Shown: positions 35,274 through 44,331 of the stretch, in pieces | Position numbering within the stretch: position 1 is the stretch's first letter | Layout of the letters: each line of letters opens with the position of its first letter | Assembly: GCF_008086345.1 (NCBI RefSeq) | Contig: NZ_CP043006.1 | Coordinates: forward strand, 4,152,032 to 4,216,031 | DNA length: 64,000 nucleotides | Direction of reading: 5' to 3' | DNA from: Chitinophaga sp. XS-30 | GTDB taxonomy: Bacteria > Bacteroidota > Bacteroidia > Chitinophagales > Chitinophagaceae | Made by a program: the position numbers and the translations under genes | Notes under the pieces: model-generated | What the model was told of the DNA's origin: nothing | The model's input: the letters and a program-made list of their open reading frames with translations, nothing else | Databases searched by the model: none

Positions 35274-37775
35274 ATGCCCAGATTCAACATCACATTATTT
35301 GCGTTGCTTGGCCTCTCCGTTGCCGCCAATGCACAAACAGCCGCACCTGCGGATTCAGCTGCGAAGAAAAAGGATTCCCTTCCTTCCGCCATCAAGCCCT
35401 ATGAGCAGGTGATCACCGCAAAGGCCAGTACACACAACGGTATGTTCAAGGTACATCAGCTGGATAACCGGTATTACTTCGAGATTCCCGATTCTATGTA
35501 TAACCGGGCGATACTCGTGGTGAACCGTATTGCCAGGGCCGCAGCGGGGCCAAGACCGCAAATGACCGGCTACGCGGGAGATCAGATCGCCGAAAATGTC
35601 ATTCACTTTGAAAAAGGACCGGCGGACAAGGTATTCATGAAAGTCATGCGCTTCAACGAACGCTCGGGAGACTCCACCGCCAACGGTTTGTACCGCTCCG
35701 TTATCAATTCCAATCTTGAGCCGATCGCCGCTGCATTCCCCGTGAAAGCCTACAACAAAAAGGACAGCACCACCGTGATCGATATAACGGATTATCTGAA
35801 TACAGAGAACGAGATATTCCATTTCAGCGCCCAGGCGAAAACAGTGCTCGGCGTTGGCGCGATACAGGCAGACAAGTCGTACATCGCTTCCATTAAAACA
35901 TTCCCGCGGAATATAGAGATCAGGATGATGAGAACTTATCTCAAGCTGGTCAAACAGGGCACCCCGTCCACGATACCGGACAGCTGGGAGCTGAACAGCT
36001 CCATGGTGCTGCTGCCCGAAGTGCCCATGCAGCCGCGGCTGGCAGACGCCAGAGTAGGATATTTTGTGAGAGGTTATGTGGATTTCGATACTGATCCCCA
36101 GGGCGTTAAGGAGCAATACCTGATCACCCGCTGGAGGCTGGAACCGAAAGCCGGGGAAGAGGAAAAATACCTGCGCGGCGAACTGGTGGAACCCGCCAAT
36201 CCTATCATCTATTACATCGACCCCGCTACCCCGAAAAAATGGGTACCGTACCTGATTGCCGGGGTGAACGACTGGCAGCAGGCCTTTGAGCAAGCCGGTT
36301 TCAGGAATGCCATCAAAGCCCTGCCCGCTCCTGAGGACGATTCTACCTGGAGCATCGATGATGCCCGGCATAATGTGATCGTGTACAAGCCCTCGCAGAT
36401 AGCCAACGCCAGCGGTCCCCATGTGCATGACCCGCGCAGCGGGGAGATCATGGAGAGCCATATCAACTGGTATCACAACATCATGCAGCTGGTACGCAAC
36501 TGGTATATGATCCAGGCCGGTGCTATCGACCCCGCCGCCCGTAAAATGGAATTTGATGAAGCACTGATGGGCCAGCTAATCCGCTTCGTTTCTTCCCATG
36601 AAGTAGGGCATACCCTGGGCCTCAGCCACAATTTCGGCGCCAGCTCCACCGTGCCGGTAGAAAAACTGCGGGATAAAGCCTATGTGGAAGCACATGGGCA
36701 CACGCCCTCCATTATGGACTACGCGCGTTTCAACTATGTAGCGCAGCCGGAAGACGGCATCTCGCAAAAAGGCATATTCCCCAGGATCGGGGAATACGAC
36801 AGATGGGCCATTGAATGGGGGTACCGGTGGCGCCCGCCGTTCCGCACCGCCAAAGAAGAAGCCGCGTTTATGAACAAGCTGATCATCGACAGCCTGACCA
36901 GTAACAAACGCCTCTATTTCGGCAGCGAAAACAGTTCTGCCGATCCCCGGAACCAAAGTGAAGATCTTGGGGACAATGCCGTAGTGGCGGCAAAGTATGG
37001 TATAAAGAACCTGCAACGCATCCTGCCTCAATTGCGGGAATGGACCCGGGAGCCGAATGAAGGCTACGGGAAGCTGAAAATGATGTACGAAGAGGTGCTG
37101 AAGCAGTACAGGTTATATACGGCACAGGTGTTGAAAAGCATAGGCGGGGAATACTACCATGCCATAAGCGTGGAACAGCCCGGCCCGGTGATAGAACCGG
37201 TGGCCTGGCAGCAGCAGAAGGAAGCCATGCAATTCCTGCGGGACGACCTGTTTGCAACACCTGAATGGCTCATTAACGACACATTGACAGCGCTGACCGG
37301 TACGGACCCTATACTGCATATCGGCGTTGCGCAATCCAACATACTCATGAAGCTGCAAGGCTCCGGCATGTTGATGGGCCTGATAAAAACTGCGGAACGC
37401 AACAAAGGCATAAAAACCTACAGTGCCGCCGAGTTCCTGGAAGATCTGAAACAAGGCATCTGGGGTGAACTGTATTCCGGCAAGCCGATCGATATCTTCC
37501 GCCGGAACCAGCAGAAAAAGTATCTTGACAATGCATTCAAAGCGTTTGCGGCAGTCAACGAGATCGTGGGCAGGAATCTCGGCAACGGCACGATCTTCTA
37601 CATCAACCCGGACCCTACCGGCAATGATGTTTCCAGCATCATGCGGGCGCATCTGACGGAACTGCGTCGTGATATCCGCAAAGCGGTGTCCGCGCAAAAA
37701 GGCGTATCCCGCTATCATTTGCAGGATATGGAACAACGGATCGGCCAGGTGCTGGAAGGGAAAGAAAACAAGTGA
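35274..37775 (+). CDS. Zinc-dependent metalloprotease (DUF5117/DUF4953 type)
   Basis: 833 residues from the ATG at 35274 (signal peptide ITLFALLGLSVAANA). The zinc site HEVGHTLGLSH spans residues 442-452, a metzincin-like HExxHxxGxxH. Preceding DUF5117-type beta-rich sequence (YFEIPDSMYNRAILVVNRIA, RWRLEPKAGEEEKYLRGELV) and a following SIMDYARFNYVAQPEDG Met-turn are typical. A secreted or surface peptidase that could generate peptides for the SusC/SusD transporter. The operon ends with a strong terminator 19 bp downstream. Confidence 0.9.
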   Translation: MPRFNITLFALLGLSVAANAQTAAPADSAAKKKDSLPSAIKPYEQVITAKASTHNGMFKVHQLDNRYYFEIPDSMYNRAILVVNRIARAAAGPRPQMTGYAGDQIAENVIHFEKGPADKVFMKVMRFNERSGDSTANGLYRSVINSNLEPIAAAFPVKAYNKKDSTTVIDITDYLNTENEIFHFSAQAKTVLGVGAIQADKSYIASIKTFPRNIEIRMMRTYLKLVKQGTPSTIPDSWELNSSMVLLPEVPMQPRLADARVGYFVRGYVDFDTDPQGVKEQYLITRWRLEPKAGEEEKYLRGELVEPANPIIYYIDPATPKKWVPYLIAGVNDWQQAFEQAGFRNAIKALPAPEDDSTWSIDDARHNVIVYKPSQIANASGPHVHDPRSGEIMESHINWYHNIMQLVRNWYMIQAGAIDPAARKMEFDEALMGQLIRFVSSHEVGHTLGLSHNFGASSTVPVEKLRDKAYVEAHGHTPSIMDYARFNYVAQPEDGISQKGIFPRIGEYDRWAIEWGYRWRPPFRTAKEEAAFMNKLIIDSLTSNKRLYFGSENSSADPRNQSEDLGDNAVVAAKYGIKNLQRILPQLREWTREPNEGYGKLKMMYEEVLKQYRLYTAQVLKSIGGEYYHAISVEQPGPVIEPVAWQQQKEAMQFLRDDLFATPEWLINDTLTALTGTDPILHIGVAQSNILMKLQGSGMLMGLIKTAERNKGIKTYSAAEFLEDLKQGIWGELYSGKPIDIFRRNQQKKYLDNAFKAFAAVNEIVGRNLGNGTIFYINPDPTGNDVSSIMRAHLTELRRDIRKAVSAQKGVSRYHLQDMEQRIGQVLEGKENK

Positions 37776-37793
37776 TGATCTATAAAAGAGAAC

Positions 37794-37841
37794 GGGCCGA
37801 CCAAAAAGTACTTGTAGTACCAAAAAGGTCGGCCCTTTTCT
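37794..37841 (+). terminator. Terminator of the SusC/SusD-metalloprotease operon
   Basis: GGGCCGACC (37794-37802) pairs with GGTCGGCCC (37827-37835), followed by TTTTCTTT. The loop carries a second small hairpin (GTAC 37808-37811, GTAC 37817-37820). Confidence 0.82.
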
Positions 37842-37933
37842 TTGCAGAAAGTTCCATCCTCCGGTGCCGCTCAACCCGGGAAAAGCGACCGCTGATATAC
37901 TTCGTTATGATCACGCCGCAAATCCTTCATGGG

Positions 37934-38009
37934 GATGCAAGCCCCGGCAGTATGCCGGCAGGTGACAGATACCTTTTCCCGATGCAAGCCCCGGCAATAT
38001 GCCGGCAGG
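37934..38009 (-). repeat. Two 29-bp hairpin-forming direct repeats behind arsM
   Basis: Copies at 37934-37962 and 37981-38009, 47 bp apart, differ at one position. Each contains CCGGCA(g/a)TATGCCGG, an inverted repeat with a short loop. They start 18 bp after the arsM stop on the minus strand. They could serve as tandem terminators or be a dispersed REP-like element. Confidence 0.65.
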
Positions 38010-38026
38010 CGGCGAAACCGGTTTTA

Positions 38027-38866
38027 TCAGTTGCAGCAATCCGGCCCACAGCAGCCAGCCTCACCTTTCTCCGCATACACTGTAACACTGAGTATCCCCG
38101 TATTATCCGCCTTGAACGCAGCGATCTCCTCGGCGCTGAGGTAGTTTTGCAGGATGTCATCAGGAATGATGATCCGTTTTTCCTTTTGCAGGGTGATGTT
38201 GGAAAAGCCGTTGGCGCGGATCAGGTCCAGGTATTCATCCTTTTGAATGGCCCCGGAAACGCAGCCGGCATACATCTCAGCCGCTTCCTGCAACGGCCCC
38301 GGCAGCTCACCGGAAAGCACAATATCTGAAATGCTGAAGTGGCCGCCGGGTTTGAGCACCCGGTAAATTTCTTTAAACACGCCATCTTTGTTAGGCACCA
38401 GGTTCAACACGCAGTTGCTCACCACAACGTCCGCCACATTCGCCGTCACCGGCATCTTCTCGATATCCCCCTGGCGGAACTCCACATTATTGAAGCCGAG
38501 CTTTTCCGCATTCGTTCTGGCTTTATCGATCATGGCTGTTGTAAAGTCTATACCGATCACTTTGCCGCCCTCACCGGTCTCCGAACGGGCGATAAATGCA
38601 TCGTTGCCGGCGCCGCTGCCCAGGTCTATCACCGTATCGCCTTGCTTTATTTTGGCGAATTGTGTAGGCAGGCCGCAGCCCAGGCCCAGGTCTGCAGCCG
38701 GGTTGTACCCTTCCAGAGTAGTATAATCCTCATTCATGATGTTATACACATCGGCAGAGCAGCCGCCGGACCCGCAGCAGGAGGATTGATTGGTCTCTTT
38801 GTCCTGCAACGCGATCTCGCTGTATTTCTGTTTTACAAGCTCCTTTAGCTGTTCATCTGTTTGCAT
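38027..38866 (-). CDS. arsM: Arsenite S-adenosylmethionine methyltransferase
   Basis: 279 residues. SAM-binding motif VIDLGSGAGNDAFIA (from residue 79) and the three conserved arsenite-binding cysteines at 64 (GLGCG), 152 (SNCVLNL) and 202 (AGCVSGA). Extra Cys-rich ends (SSCCGSGGCS, and GCCGPDCC at the C-terminus) are common in bacterial ArsM. It methylates As(III) stepwise in the cytosol to volatile species. Two ArsR-like boxes lie upstream, so it belongs to the ars regulon although arsC-acr3-arsR lie 5.5 kb away. Confidence 0.95.
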   Translation of the reverse strand: MQTDEQLKELVKQKYSEIALQDKETNQSSCCGSGGCSADVYNIMNEDYTTLEGYNPAADLGLGCGLPTQFAKIKQGDTVIDLGSGAGNDAFIARSETGEGGKVIGIDFTTAMIDKARTNAEKLGFNNVEFRQGDIEKMPVTANVADVVVSNCVLNLVPNKDGVFKEIYRVLKPGGHFSISDIVLSGELPGPLQEAAEMYAGCVSGAIQKDEYLDLIRANGFSNITLQKEKRIIIPDDILQNYLSAEEIAAFKADNTGILSVTVYAEKGEAGCCGPDCCN

Positions 38867-38888
38867 GTTGATCTATTTTAATCGTTCA

Positions 38889-38905
38889 ATTGCAATATTG
38901 CGATA
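38889..38905 (-). promoter_or_regulatory. ArsR-like operator box 1 (arsM proximal)
   Basis: ATTGCAATATTGCGATA, 23 bp upstream of the arsM start. It differs at one position from the box ahead of arsR (46261-46277). TGCAATATTGCG is nearly palindromic. Confidence 0.65.
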
Positions 38906-38987
38906 GATTAGGTGAAAAAAATATCCTTTGTTCCTGTTATGCTGACCGGTCCATTAAACAAGTGTTATCATCTTCCCGATCAACTAC

Positions 38988-39004
38988 ATCGCAATATTAC
39001 GATT
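38988..39004 (-). promoter_or_regulatory. ArsR-like operator box 2 (arsM distal)
   Basis: ATCGCAATATTACGATT, sharing 15 of 17 positions with the box ahead of arsR. It lies 99 bp further upstream of arsM than box 1, next to the terminator of the neighbouring operon. Confidence 0.6.
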
Positions 39005-39020
39005 ATTAAATTAATTGATC

Positions 39021-39053
39021 AAAAAAAAATGCCGGGACAATAATGCCCCGGCC
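39021..39053 (-). terminator. Terminator of the kinase-LytTR-receptor-DUF4249 operon
   Basis: On the minus strand GCCGGGGC and TCCCGGC form the stem (39031-39052 on plus), followed by a run of T (nine A at 39021-39029 on plus). It lies about 100 bp beyond the DUF4249 stop. Confidence 0.78.
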
Positions 39054-39153
39054 GCAGCTACCCTACAACTGTTTATTCAAGTGTTTACCTGTAACAGACT
39101 TACAAATCGCATCCCTTATGTCAAAACGGCTATTCGCTGTTGCCATCGGGGAA

Positions 39154-39945
39154 CTACGGTAGCGTAACGCTACGTGTTTCCACCGTATGCGCTGAAAACA
39201 GTCCCAACGCACCATTTGAAAAGTTATTCTGCGGATTGTTGGGTGTCGTACCGCCGCCCGGTCCGCTGTCACCCATCAGGGCCAAAGTGGTGTAATACAA
39301 TGCCACATTTTTATCAATGCATTGCATTTGTATAGCGATCAGGTCTTCCGGTTTAAATTCAATGTCGTCATCATTTATTTCCAGCCTCACGGAGTTCACC
39401 ACACCATTTCTTACTTTATCATTTTGCACCAGGTGCTGGCTGATCAGTTTATTGTTTATCCATAACACAAACCGGTAATTGTTGCCATTTATTAAAGGGT
39501 CCGCATACACCGGTATTAAGCTGTATTCCGTTTCCCCGGTAACGATATTGGTCTCCACTTTAATGGAATCAAAAGGCACCCGCTGCGGCATGGTGCTTTG
39601 TGCGGTATAGGTCTGATTTTCGGCCTGTACGGTTAGCGTGTACGTTCTACCCTCTTCCCCAACCAACGTATTGCAACGGTACGTTCCATTTCCGATTGAC
39701 ATGAGCGTTTCGCTGTTTCCGGCATCGTCGCTGAGCGTCACTATAGCATCATCAATTGCTGGATAACTGCTCGTGTCCGTCAGGCTGGTGGATTTTGTCA
39801 CTTTTACATCATACGGTCCGGCTTCGTTGGTAATGTTGCCTTCTATGACAATTCTGGATTGATTGCTTTTGTAATCCAGATCCACTATTTTTTCGCAACC
39901 CGTAAAAAGTAAGGCGATGAATAATATGCTGACAATGTTTTTCAT
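39154..39945 (-). CDS. DUF4249 domain lipoprotein (module A)
   Basis: 263 residues. The N-terminus MKNIVSILFIALLFTGCEK is a lipoprotein signal with lipobox FTGC. The body matches DUF4249: RIVIEGNITNEAGPYDVKVT, KSTSLTDTSSYPAIDDAIVT and YTLTVQAENQTYTAQSTMPQ, then a receptor-like core. These proteins sit next to TonB-dependent receptors in Bacteroidota and are probably surface-exposed partners. It starts 11 bp after the receptor gene stop. A similar gene occurs at 53121-53927. Confidence 0.87.
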   Translation of the reverse strand: MKNIVSILFIALLFTGCEKIVDLDYKSNQSRIVIEGNITNEAGPYDVKVTKSTSLTDTSSYPAIDDAIVTLSDDAGNSETLMSIGNGTYRCNTLVGEEGRTYTLTVQAENQTYTAQSTMPQRVPFDSIKVETNIVTGETEYSLIPVYADPLINGNNYRFVLWINNKLISQHLVQNDKVRNGVVNSVRLEINDDDIEFKPEDLIAIQMQCIDKNVALYYTTLALMGDSGPGGGTTPNNPQNNFSNGALGLFSAHTVETRSVTLP

Positions 39946-39956
39946 TGTATTCCTGC

Positions 39957-42260
39957 TTAAAATTTGAAATTATAGGTTATGCTGGGTACCCATTGAAATA
40001 GCGAGGTTTGCACGGCATCTATTTTCTTAGGGTTGTTCTTGTTCTCTTCAAAAGTGATGGCGAACGGGTTGCGGCGGCCATATACATTGTATAGTCCGAA
40101 ACTCCAGGAGCCCTGCCATCTTTTCCCGGAAGGCCTTTCATAAGTGGCACTGATGTCCAGCCTGTGCGTAGCGGGCATCCTGTCCGCATTCCGACTGCCG
40201 TATTGATAAACCACCATATCGTTCAGCACATATTTTCCCGTAGGGAACGTAACGGCGTTGCCGGTGGTGTAAATGAACGTGCCGGATAAGGTCCATCGCG
40301 GAGAAAGCGTATAAATACCTACAATTGACAGGTCATGGGTGCGGTCATGCTTGGCATCATACCATTGGCCATCATTGATGCCCTTGATTTGCCTTTCCGT
40401 TTTGGAAAGGGTGTAGCCTACCCACCCCGTCAGGTTTCCCCTTTTCTTTTTCACTAGAAGTTCTATGCCATAAGCCCGGCCTTCCCCGAAGAGCAGTTCG
40501 CTTTCAATATCGGGAGCGGTGTTTATATCGGTGCCATCTTTGAAATCTATCTGGTTTTTCATCGTTTTATAGTACACTTCAGTATTCACTTCAAACAAGG
40601 CGTTATACAGGTTTTTACTGAACCCTATACTGAACTGGTCGGCTACCTCCGGCTTGATGTTATAACTGTTGCCGATCCATGCATCGGTGGGACTACCGCC
40701 GGTGGAGTTGCTCATCAGGTGCAGGTTCTGTGTGTTGCGGGCATAGCCCGCTTTTATAGTTGCGGTAGCGTTCAGGCTGTAGCTGCCTGAAATCCGCGGT
40801 TCCAGGTTGTAATAGGTCTTCCCGATCTTTCCATCAGCCAGTTTTACGGAGTCGATGAGTTGATTATCCTTGTAAATATTATAGGTGCCGCCACCCAGCA
40901 CATTGTAGGACGAAAGCCGTAATCCATAGTCAATATTGATTCTGTCGGAAGCCTTCCAGGAATTGCTCGCATACACCGCATTCTCCAATCCCTTACGGCT
41001 TTTATCAATACTCACAATATCCGTCCCTTCCGCTTTTGTAGGGGTGATGGTATGATGAATCAAATTAAAGCCAAGACGTATGGTGTTTTTGGTATTCAGA
41101 TACCAGGTAAAATCCTGTTTCAGGTTCAGGTCTTTGATATTGGAATTGAAATTGATCTCGCTGGCATCCGTTTTAAAACCTACATTGAAGTCGTAATTAC
41201 TATAAATGAACGAGGTATTGGAGAACAATTTGCTGCTCAATATGCTGTTCCACCTTAATGTAGCGGTAGCATTGCCCCAGTCACTTCCAAACAATTTAGA
41301 CACACTGAATACATCCTTGCCAAAATATCCGGAGAAATATAATTTGTTCTTGTCGTTGATGGCCAGGTTAGCTTTGGCATTCAGATCGTAGAAATATAAT
41401 TTGACGTCTTTCATATCGGAAGAAAGCCTTGCAAAAAGGTCGGCATAGGTCCGTCTGCCGGAAATAATAAATGACGATCTTTCCTGCTGGATAGGCCCCT
41501 CTATCGTCAATCTGCTGCTGATCAGGCCAAGCCCGCCGCTGACCTGGTACTCCCTGTTATTGCCTTCTTTCATCTTTACATCCAGCACGGATGAAAGGCG
41601 GCCGCCATATTGCGCCGGGCTGTTGCCTTTAATAATGGTGGCATCTTTGATGGCGTCACTATTGAAGGAGCTGAAAAAACCCAACAGGTGCGATGCATTA
41701 TATACCGGCGCTTCATCCAGCAGTATAAGGTTCTGGTCAGTAGCCCCGCCCCTTACGGAAAATCCGGTGCTTCCTTCACCGTTGGATTTTACACCTGGCA
41801 TCAGTTGAATGGTCTTTACCAGGTCTTTTTCTCCAAATACCACCGGGATCTTCGCTGCCTCCCTCATATTCAGCACCTCGGTACCCATTGTGGCTTTTGT
41901 AAGATTATCATTATTTCTTTTCGCGCGTATGACCACCTCCTGCAAACTGGTTTCATCAGACATGCTGATGCCCACCGTGATATTGGACTCCAGTTTCACG
42001 GGAACCAATTCCTGTTTGTAGCCTACATAGGAAAAGCGCAACGTATAGTTGCCCCTGGGAAGCGAAAGAGAATAAAAGCCGTACTCATTGGTGATGATCC
42101 CTACTGTGGGCTTTTCCACTACCATTACAGTTACACCGATAAGTGTTTCGCCGGAAGACGCCTGCTTCACCGTTCCGCTTACGGTATATTTTGATTGCGC
42201 CAGCAATAACGTTTTGCTGAATAGAAGAAGAAGGCTTATTACGATTACTTTCTTATACAT
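39957..42260 (-). CDS. TonB-dependent receptor with carboxypeptidase-like domain (module A)
   Basis: 767 residues. The signal sequence is followed by a CarboxypepD_reg-like domain (YTVSGTVKQASSGETLIGVT), a plug (IKGNSPAQYGGRLSSVLDVK) and a beta-barrel ending FQWVPSITYNFKF. No STN domain is visible, so it is not FecR-type signalling; control by the upstream LytTR pair is more likely. The ligand is unknown. Low GC: in the 60-base line 39961-40020 I count 24 G+C (40%). Confidence 0.9.
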   Translation of the reverse strand: MYKKVIVISLLLLFSKTLLLAQSKYTVSGTVKQASSGETLIGVTVMVVEKPTVGIITNEYGFYSLSLPRGNYTLRFSYVGYKQELVPVKLESNITVGISMSDETSLQEVVIRAKRNNDNLTKATMGTEVLNMREAAKIPVVFGEKDLVKTIQLMPGVKSNGEGSTGFSVRGGATDQNLILLDEAPVYNASHLLGFFSSFNSDAIKDATIIKGNSPAQYGGRLSSVLDVKMKEGNNREYQVSGGLGLISSRLTIEGPIQQERSSFIISGRRTYADLFARLSSDMKDVKLYFYDLNAKANLAINDKNKLYFSGYFGKDVFSVSKLFGSDWGNATATLRWNSILSSKLFSNTSFIYSNYDFNVGFKTDASEINFNSNIKDLNLKQDFTWYLNTKNTIRLGFNLIHHTITPTKAEGTDIVSIDKSRKGLENAVYASNSWKASDRINIDYGLRLSSYNVLGGGTYNIYKDNQLIDSVKLADGKIGKTYYNLEPRISGSYSLNATATIKAGYARNTQNLHLMSNSTGGSPTDAWIGNSYNIKPEVADQFSIGFSKNLYNALFEVNTEVYYKTMKNQIDFKDGTDINTAPDIESELLFGEGRAYGIELLVKKKRGNLTGWVGYTLSKTERQIKGINDGQWYDAKHDRTHDLSIVGIYTLSPRWTLSGTFIYTTGNAVTFPTGKYVLNDMVVYQYGSRNADRMPATHRLDISATYERPSGKRWQGSWSFGLYNVYGRRNPFAITFEENKNNPKKIDAVQTSLFQWVPSITYNFKF

Positions 42261-42444
42261 AATAACGAATTAGCATGTTTTTATGATGTGTTCCCGTTTG
42301 CATTCGACAATCATTTTGATCACGATGCAAATATGGAATCAAAAAAAATCGCGTGAAATTTTTTGAGAAGAAGAGAAAGATTTATGCGAAGAACGTAGCG
42401 CCTATCCGCTATTTCTTTCTGCAGGCGAGGGAACAGGAGGGGAT

Positions 42445-43137
42445 TCAGGAAGAATAGCGACGAAAAAACTCTTCGGTATAAGTTCTTCCGATAGGGAATG
42501 CTTTGTCGCCTATGAAAATAGTTGTTCCTCTTACCGCTTCAATTTTATGGAACGGTAAAATGAAACTGCGATGCACACGAATGAAATCAGCAGCAGGCAA
42601 TTTTTCCATCATGTCTTTCATAGGCATCCGCGCCACGATCGTTTTACGGTCTTTGATATAGATTTTAAGGTAGTCGGCCAGCCCTTCGACGTATTGAATA
42701 TCCGCTACAGGAATTTTCACCAGGCTGAAATCAGCGCGAACAAAAATATGTTTCCCTGCGCTTTGATCTTTTTTGTTGACATAGTTGAAATACTCCAGCG
42801 CTTTGTTAACCGCCTGTGTAAAACGTTTCTGGTTGATGGGTTTGAGTAGATAGTCAATGGCGTTGAGCTCATAGCTGATAGCAGCATATTCGCTGAATGC
42901 GGTGGTAAAGATCACCATGGTGTTTTGCTGCAATGACCTTACCAGGTTAATCCCTGTCATGGCAGGCATTTGTATGTCGCAAAAGATCAGGTCGGCCGGA
43001 AATTTCCGCAAATGCTTTAGTGCCTCGCTGGGTTTGGTGAAAGTTCTTTGCAGATTGACGCATTCACTTTTATCGCACAGGGATGCAATCACGGTCAGTG
43101 CTAACGGTTCATCGTCTATGGCTATTGCATTGATCAT
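42445..43137 (-). CDS. LytTR-family response regulator (module A)
   Basis: 230 residues. Receiver domain with acidic pocket DDE (8-10) and phospho-acceptor Asp54 in IFCDIQMPAMTG, Thr in FTTAFSEYA and Lys in YLLKPI. A C-terminal LytTR DNA-binding domain (DIQYVEGLADYLKIYIKDRK, FIRVHRSFILPFHKIEAVRG) follows. Its start overlaps the kinase stop by 4 bp. Stop is 184 bp from the receptor start, so it likely regulates the downstream receptor and lipoprotein. Confidence 0.92.
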   Translation of the reverse strand: MINAIAIDDEPLALTVIASLCDKSECVNLQRTFTKPSEALKHLRKFPADLIFCDIQMPAMTGINLVRSLQQNTMVIFTTAFSEYAAISYELNAIDYLLKPINQKRFTQAVNKALEYFNYVNKKDQSAGKHIFVRADFSLVKIPVADIQYVEGLADYLKIYIKDRKTIVARMPMKDMMEKLPAADFIRVHRSFILPFHKIEAVRGTTIFIGDKAFPIGRTYTEEFFRRYSS

Positions 43138-44159
43138 AACAGGTTGATATGCAAAGAAACGGAAAATTCCTTTCCGGTGTCATTAATGACCAGCAGATGA
43201 TTGGAAGGATAGATCAGATTCAGCCGGTGCTTTGTATTTTCAATTCCCAGCCCGCTTCTTTCCGCAATATCTTTCTGAACATTCACTTTATTATTTTCCA
43301 CCTTCAGCTGGAATGCCGTTTTGTTCATGGTCATTTCAATCCTGATGTGGCTCTTTTGTTCAGAATTAACGCCATGCTTGAACGCGTTCTCAATAAAGGG
43401 GATCAGCAGCATAGGCGCAATTTGCAGAGAAGGGATAAATTCCAGGCTATGATATTCCAGTTTCACACTTCTGTCCAGACGCAGTTTTTGCAGTTCAATG
43501 AAATTGTTGATGTAGTTGATTTCATCCTCCAGCAAAACAAAATCCTGCTGTGTGTCCTTCATGGTGTAGCGCATCATCTCCGAAAGCTTGTCAACCATAT
43601 CCGCCGCCCTTGGCGCAGTATCAATGGCCGTAGCGTAAATATTGTTCAGTGTATTGAACAGGAAGTGAGGATTTATCTGCGATTTGAGCGAAGCGATCTG
43701 CGCCGAAAGCCTTTCGCTTTCCGTTTGCTTCAACCTGTTGTAAGCCGCCCATAAAATAGAAGAAGCAATGGACAGCAGCCACAACAAAAGCGCATTGACG
43801 ATGATAACCGGGATGATTTTCTCAATATCCGGATTTGTTTTGGCTAATATTTCAGGGTTAAAATCGGAAAAGATAAATATGGCGCCGGAGAGAAAAATTA
43901 CGGATGCTATCGCCAGCAAAAGAAATGAAAAATAAAGCCAGTATTTTTTTGTGAGCAGAAATTTAGGGATCAGAAACAGGAAATTGAAGTAGAAGATCGT
44001 TATCAATACGATGCTTAAAACAAAACAGAGTAAAAGATATTTTATATCGGATGCGGGGTCCAGGGAATTGAAAACCTGGTCTGTTGTAACATAGGGGATA
44101 ACCAGCAACAGTACCCAAACCAGGGCATGCATCGCAATTGTGTACAGTTTAACTTTCAT
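43134..44159 (-). CDS. LytS-type sensor histidine kinase (module A)
   Basis: 341 residues. Four hydrophobic segments (about residues 8-25, 41-66, 72-98 and 115-140) are followed by the His-kinase domain with phospho-acceptor His165 in INPHFLFNTLNNIYA and the ATPase part (LLIPFIENAFKHGV, RSGLGIENTKHRLNLIYP). No large extracytoplasmic domain, so it senses within or near the membrane. Transcribed with the LytTR regulator. In the line 43801-43860, 21 of 60 bases are G+C (35%), well below the window norm. Confidence 0.92.
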   Translation of the reverse strand: MKVKLYTIAMHALVWVLLLVIPYVTTDQVFNSLDPASDIKYLLLCFVLSIVLITIFYFNFLFLIPKFLLTKKYWLYFSFLLLAIASVIFLSGAIFIFSDFNPEILAKTNPDIEKIIPVIIVNALLLWLLSIASSILWAAYNRLKQTESERLSAQIASLKSQINPHFLFNTLNNIYATAIDTAPRAADMVDKLSEMMRYTMKDTQQDFVLLEDEINYINNFIELQKLRLDRSVKLEYHSLEFIPSLQIAPMLLIPFIENAFKHGVNSEQKSHIRIEMTMNKTAFQLKVENNKVNVQKDIAERSGLGIENTKHRLNLIYPSNHLLVINDTGKEFSVSLHINLL

Positions 44160-44192
44160 ATTTTATCGTTACTTTGGAAATAGCGCACAAAC

Positions 44193-44222
44193 CAAAGGTA
44201 GGCTTCTTTCTTTCGCCTCAAA
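44193..44222 (-). promoter_or_regulatory. Candidate promoter for the module A operon
   Basis: On the minus strand TTTG (44219-44222), an 18-bp spacer and TACCTTTG (44193-44200), a full match to the Bacteroidota TAnnTTTG -7 box. It lies about 33 bp upstream of the kinase start at 44159. Confidence 0.6.
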
Positions 44223-44269
44223 AAAAATGAGAAAAAGGGAGCCAGTTTGTAGAAGTATGAACAAAGCAG

Positions 44270-44307
44270 CGGCTGCAATCCTGAGCCTTCGCTAAAGATT
44301 GCAGCCG
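44270..44307 (-). terminator. Hairpin after arsC, likely terminating the ars operon
   Basis: A perfect 11-bp stem: CGGCTGCAATC (44270-44280) and GATTGCAGCCG (44297-44307), with a 16-nt loop, 25 bp beyond the arsC stop. There is no good T-run, so its terminator activity is uncertain. Confidence 0.5.
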
Positions 44308-44331
44308 GATAAAATATCTGTGGGATGATGC

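Noticed and set aside
37934..38009. Possible CRISPR-like repeat pair behind arsM
   Set aside because: Only two copies, palindromic, no cas genes, and the single 18-bp interval is too short for a spacer.
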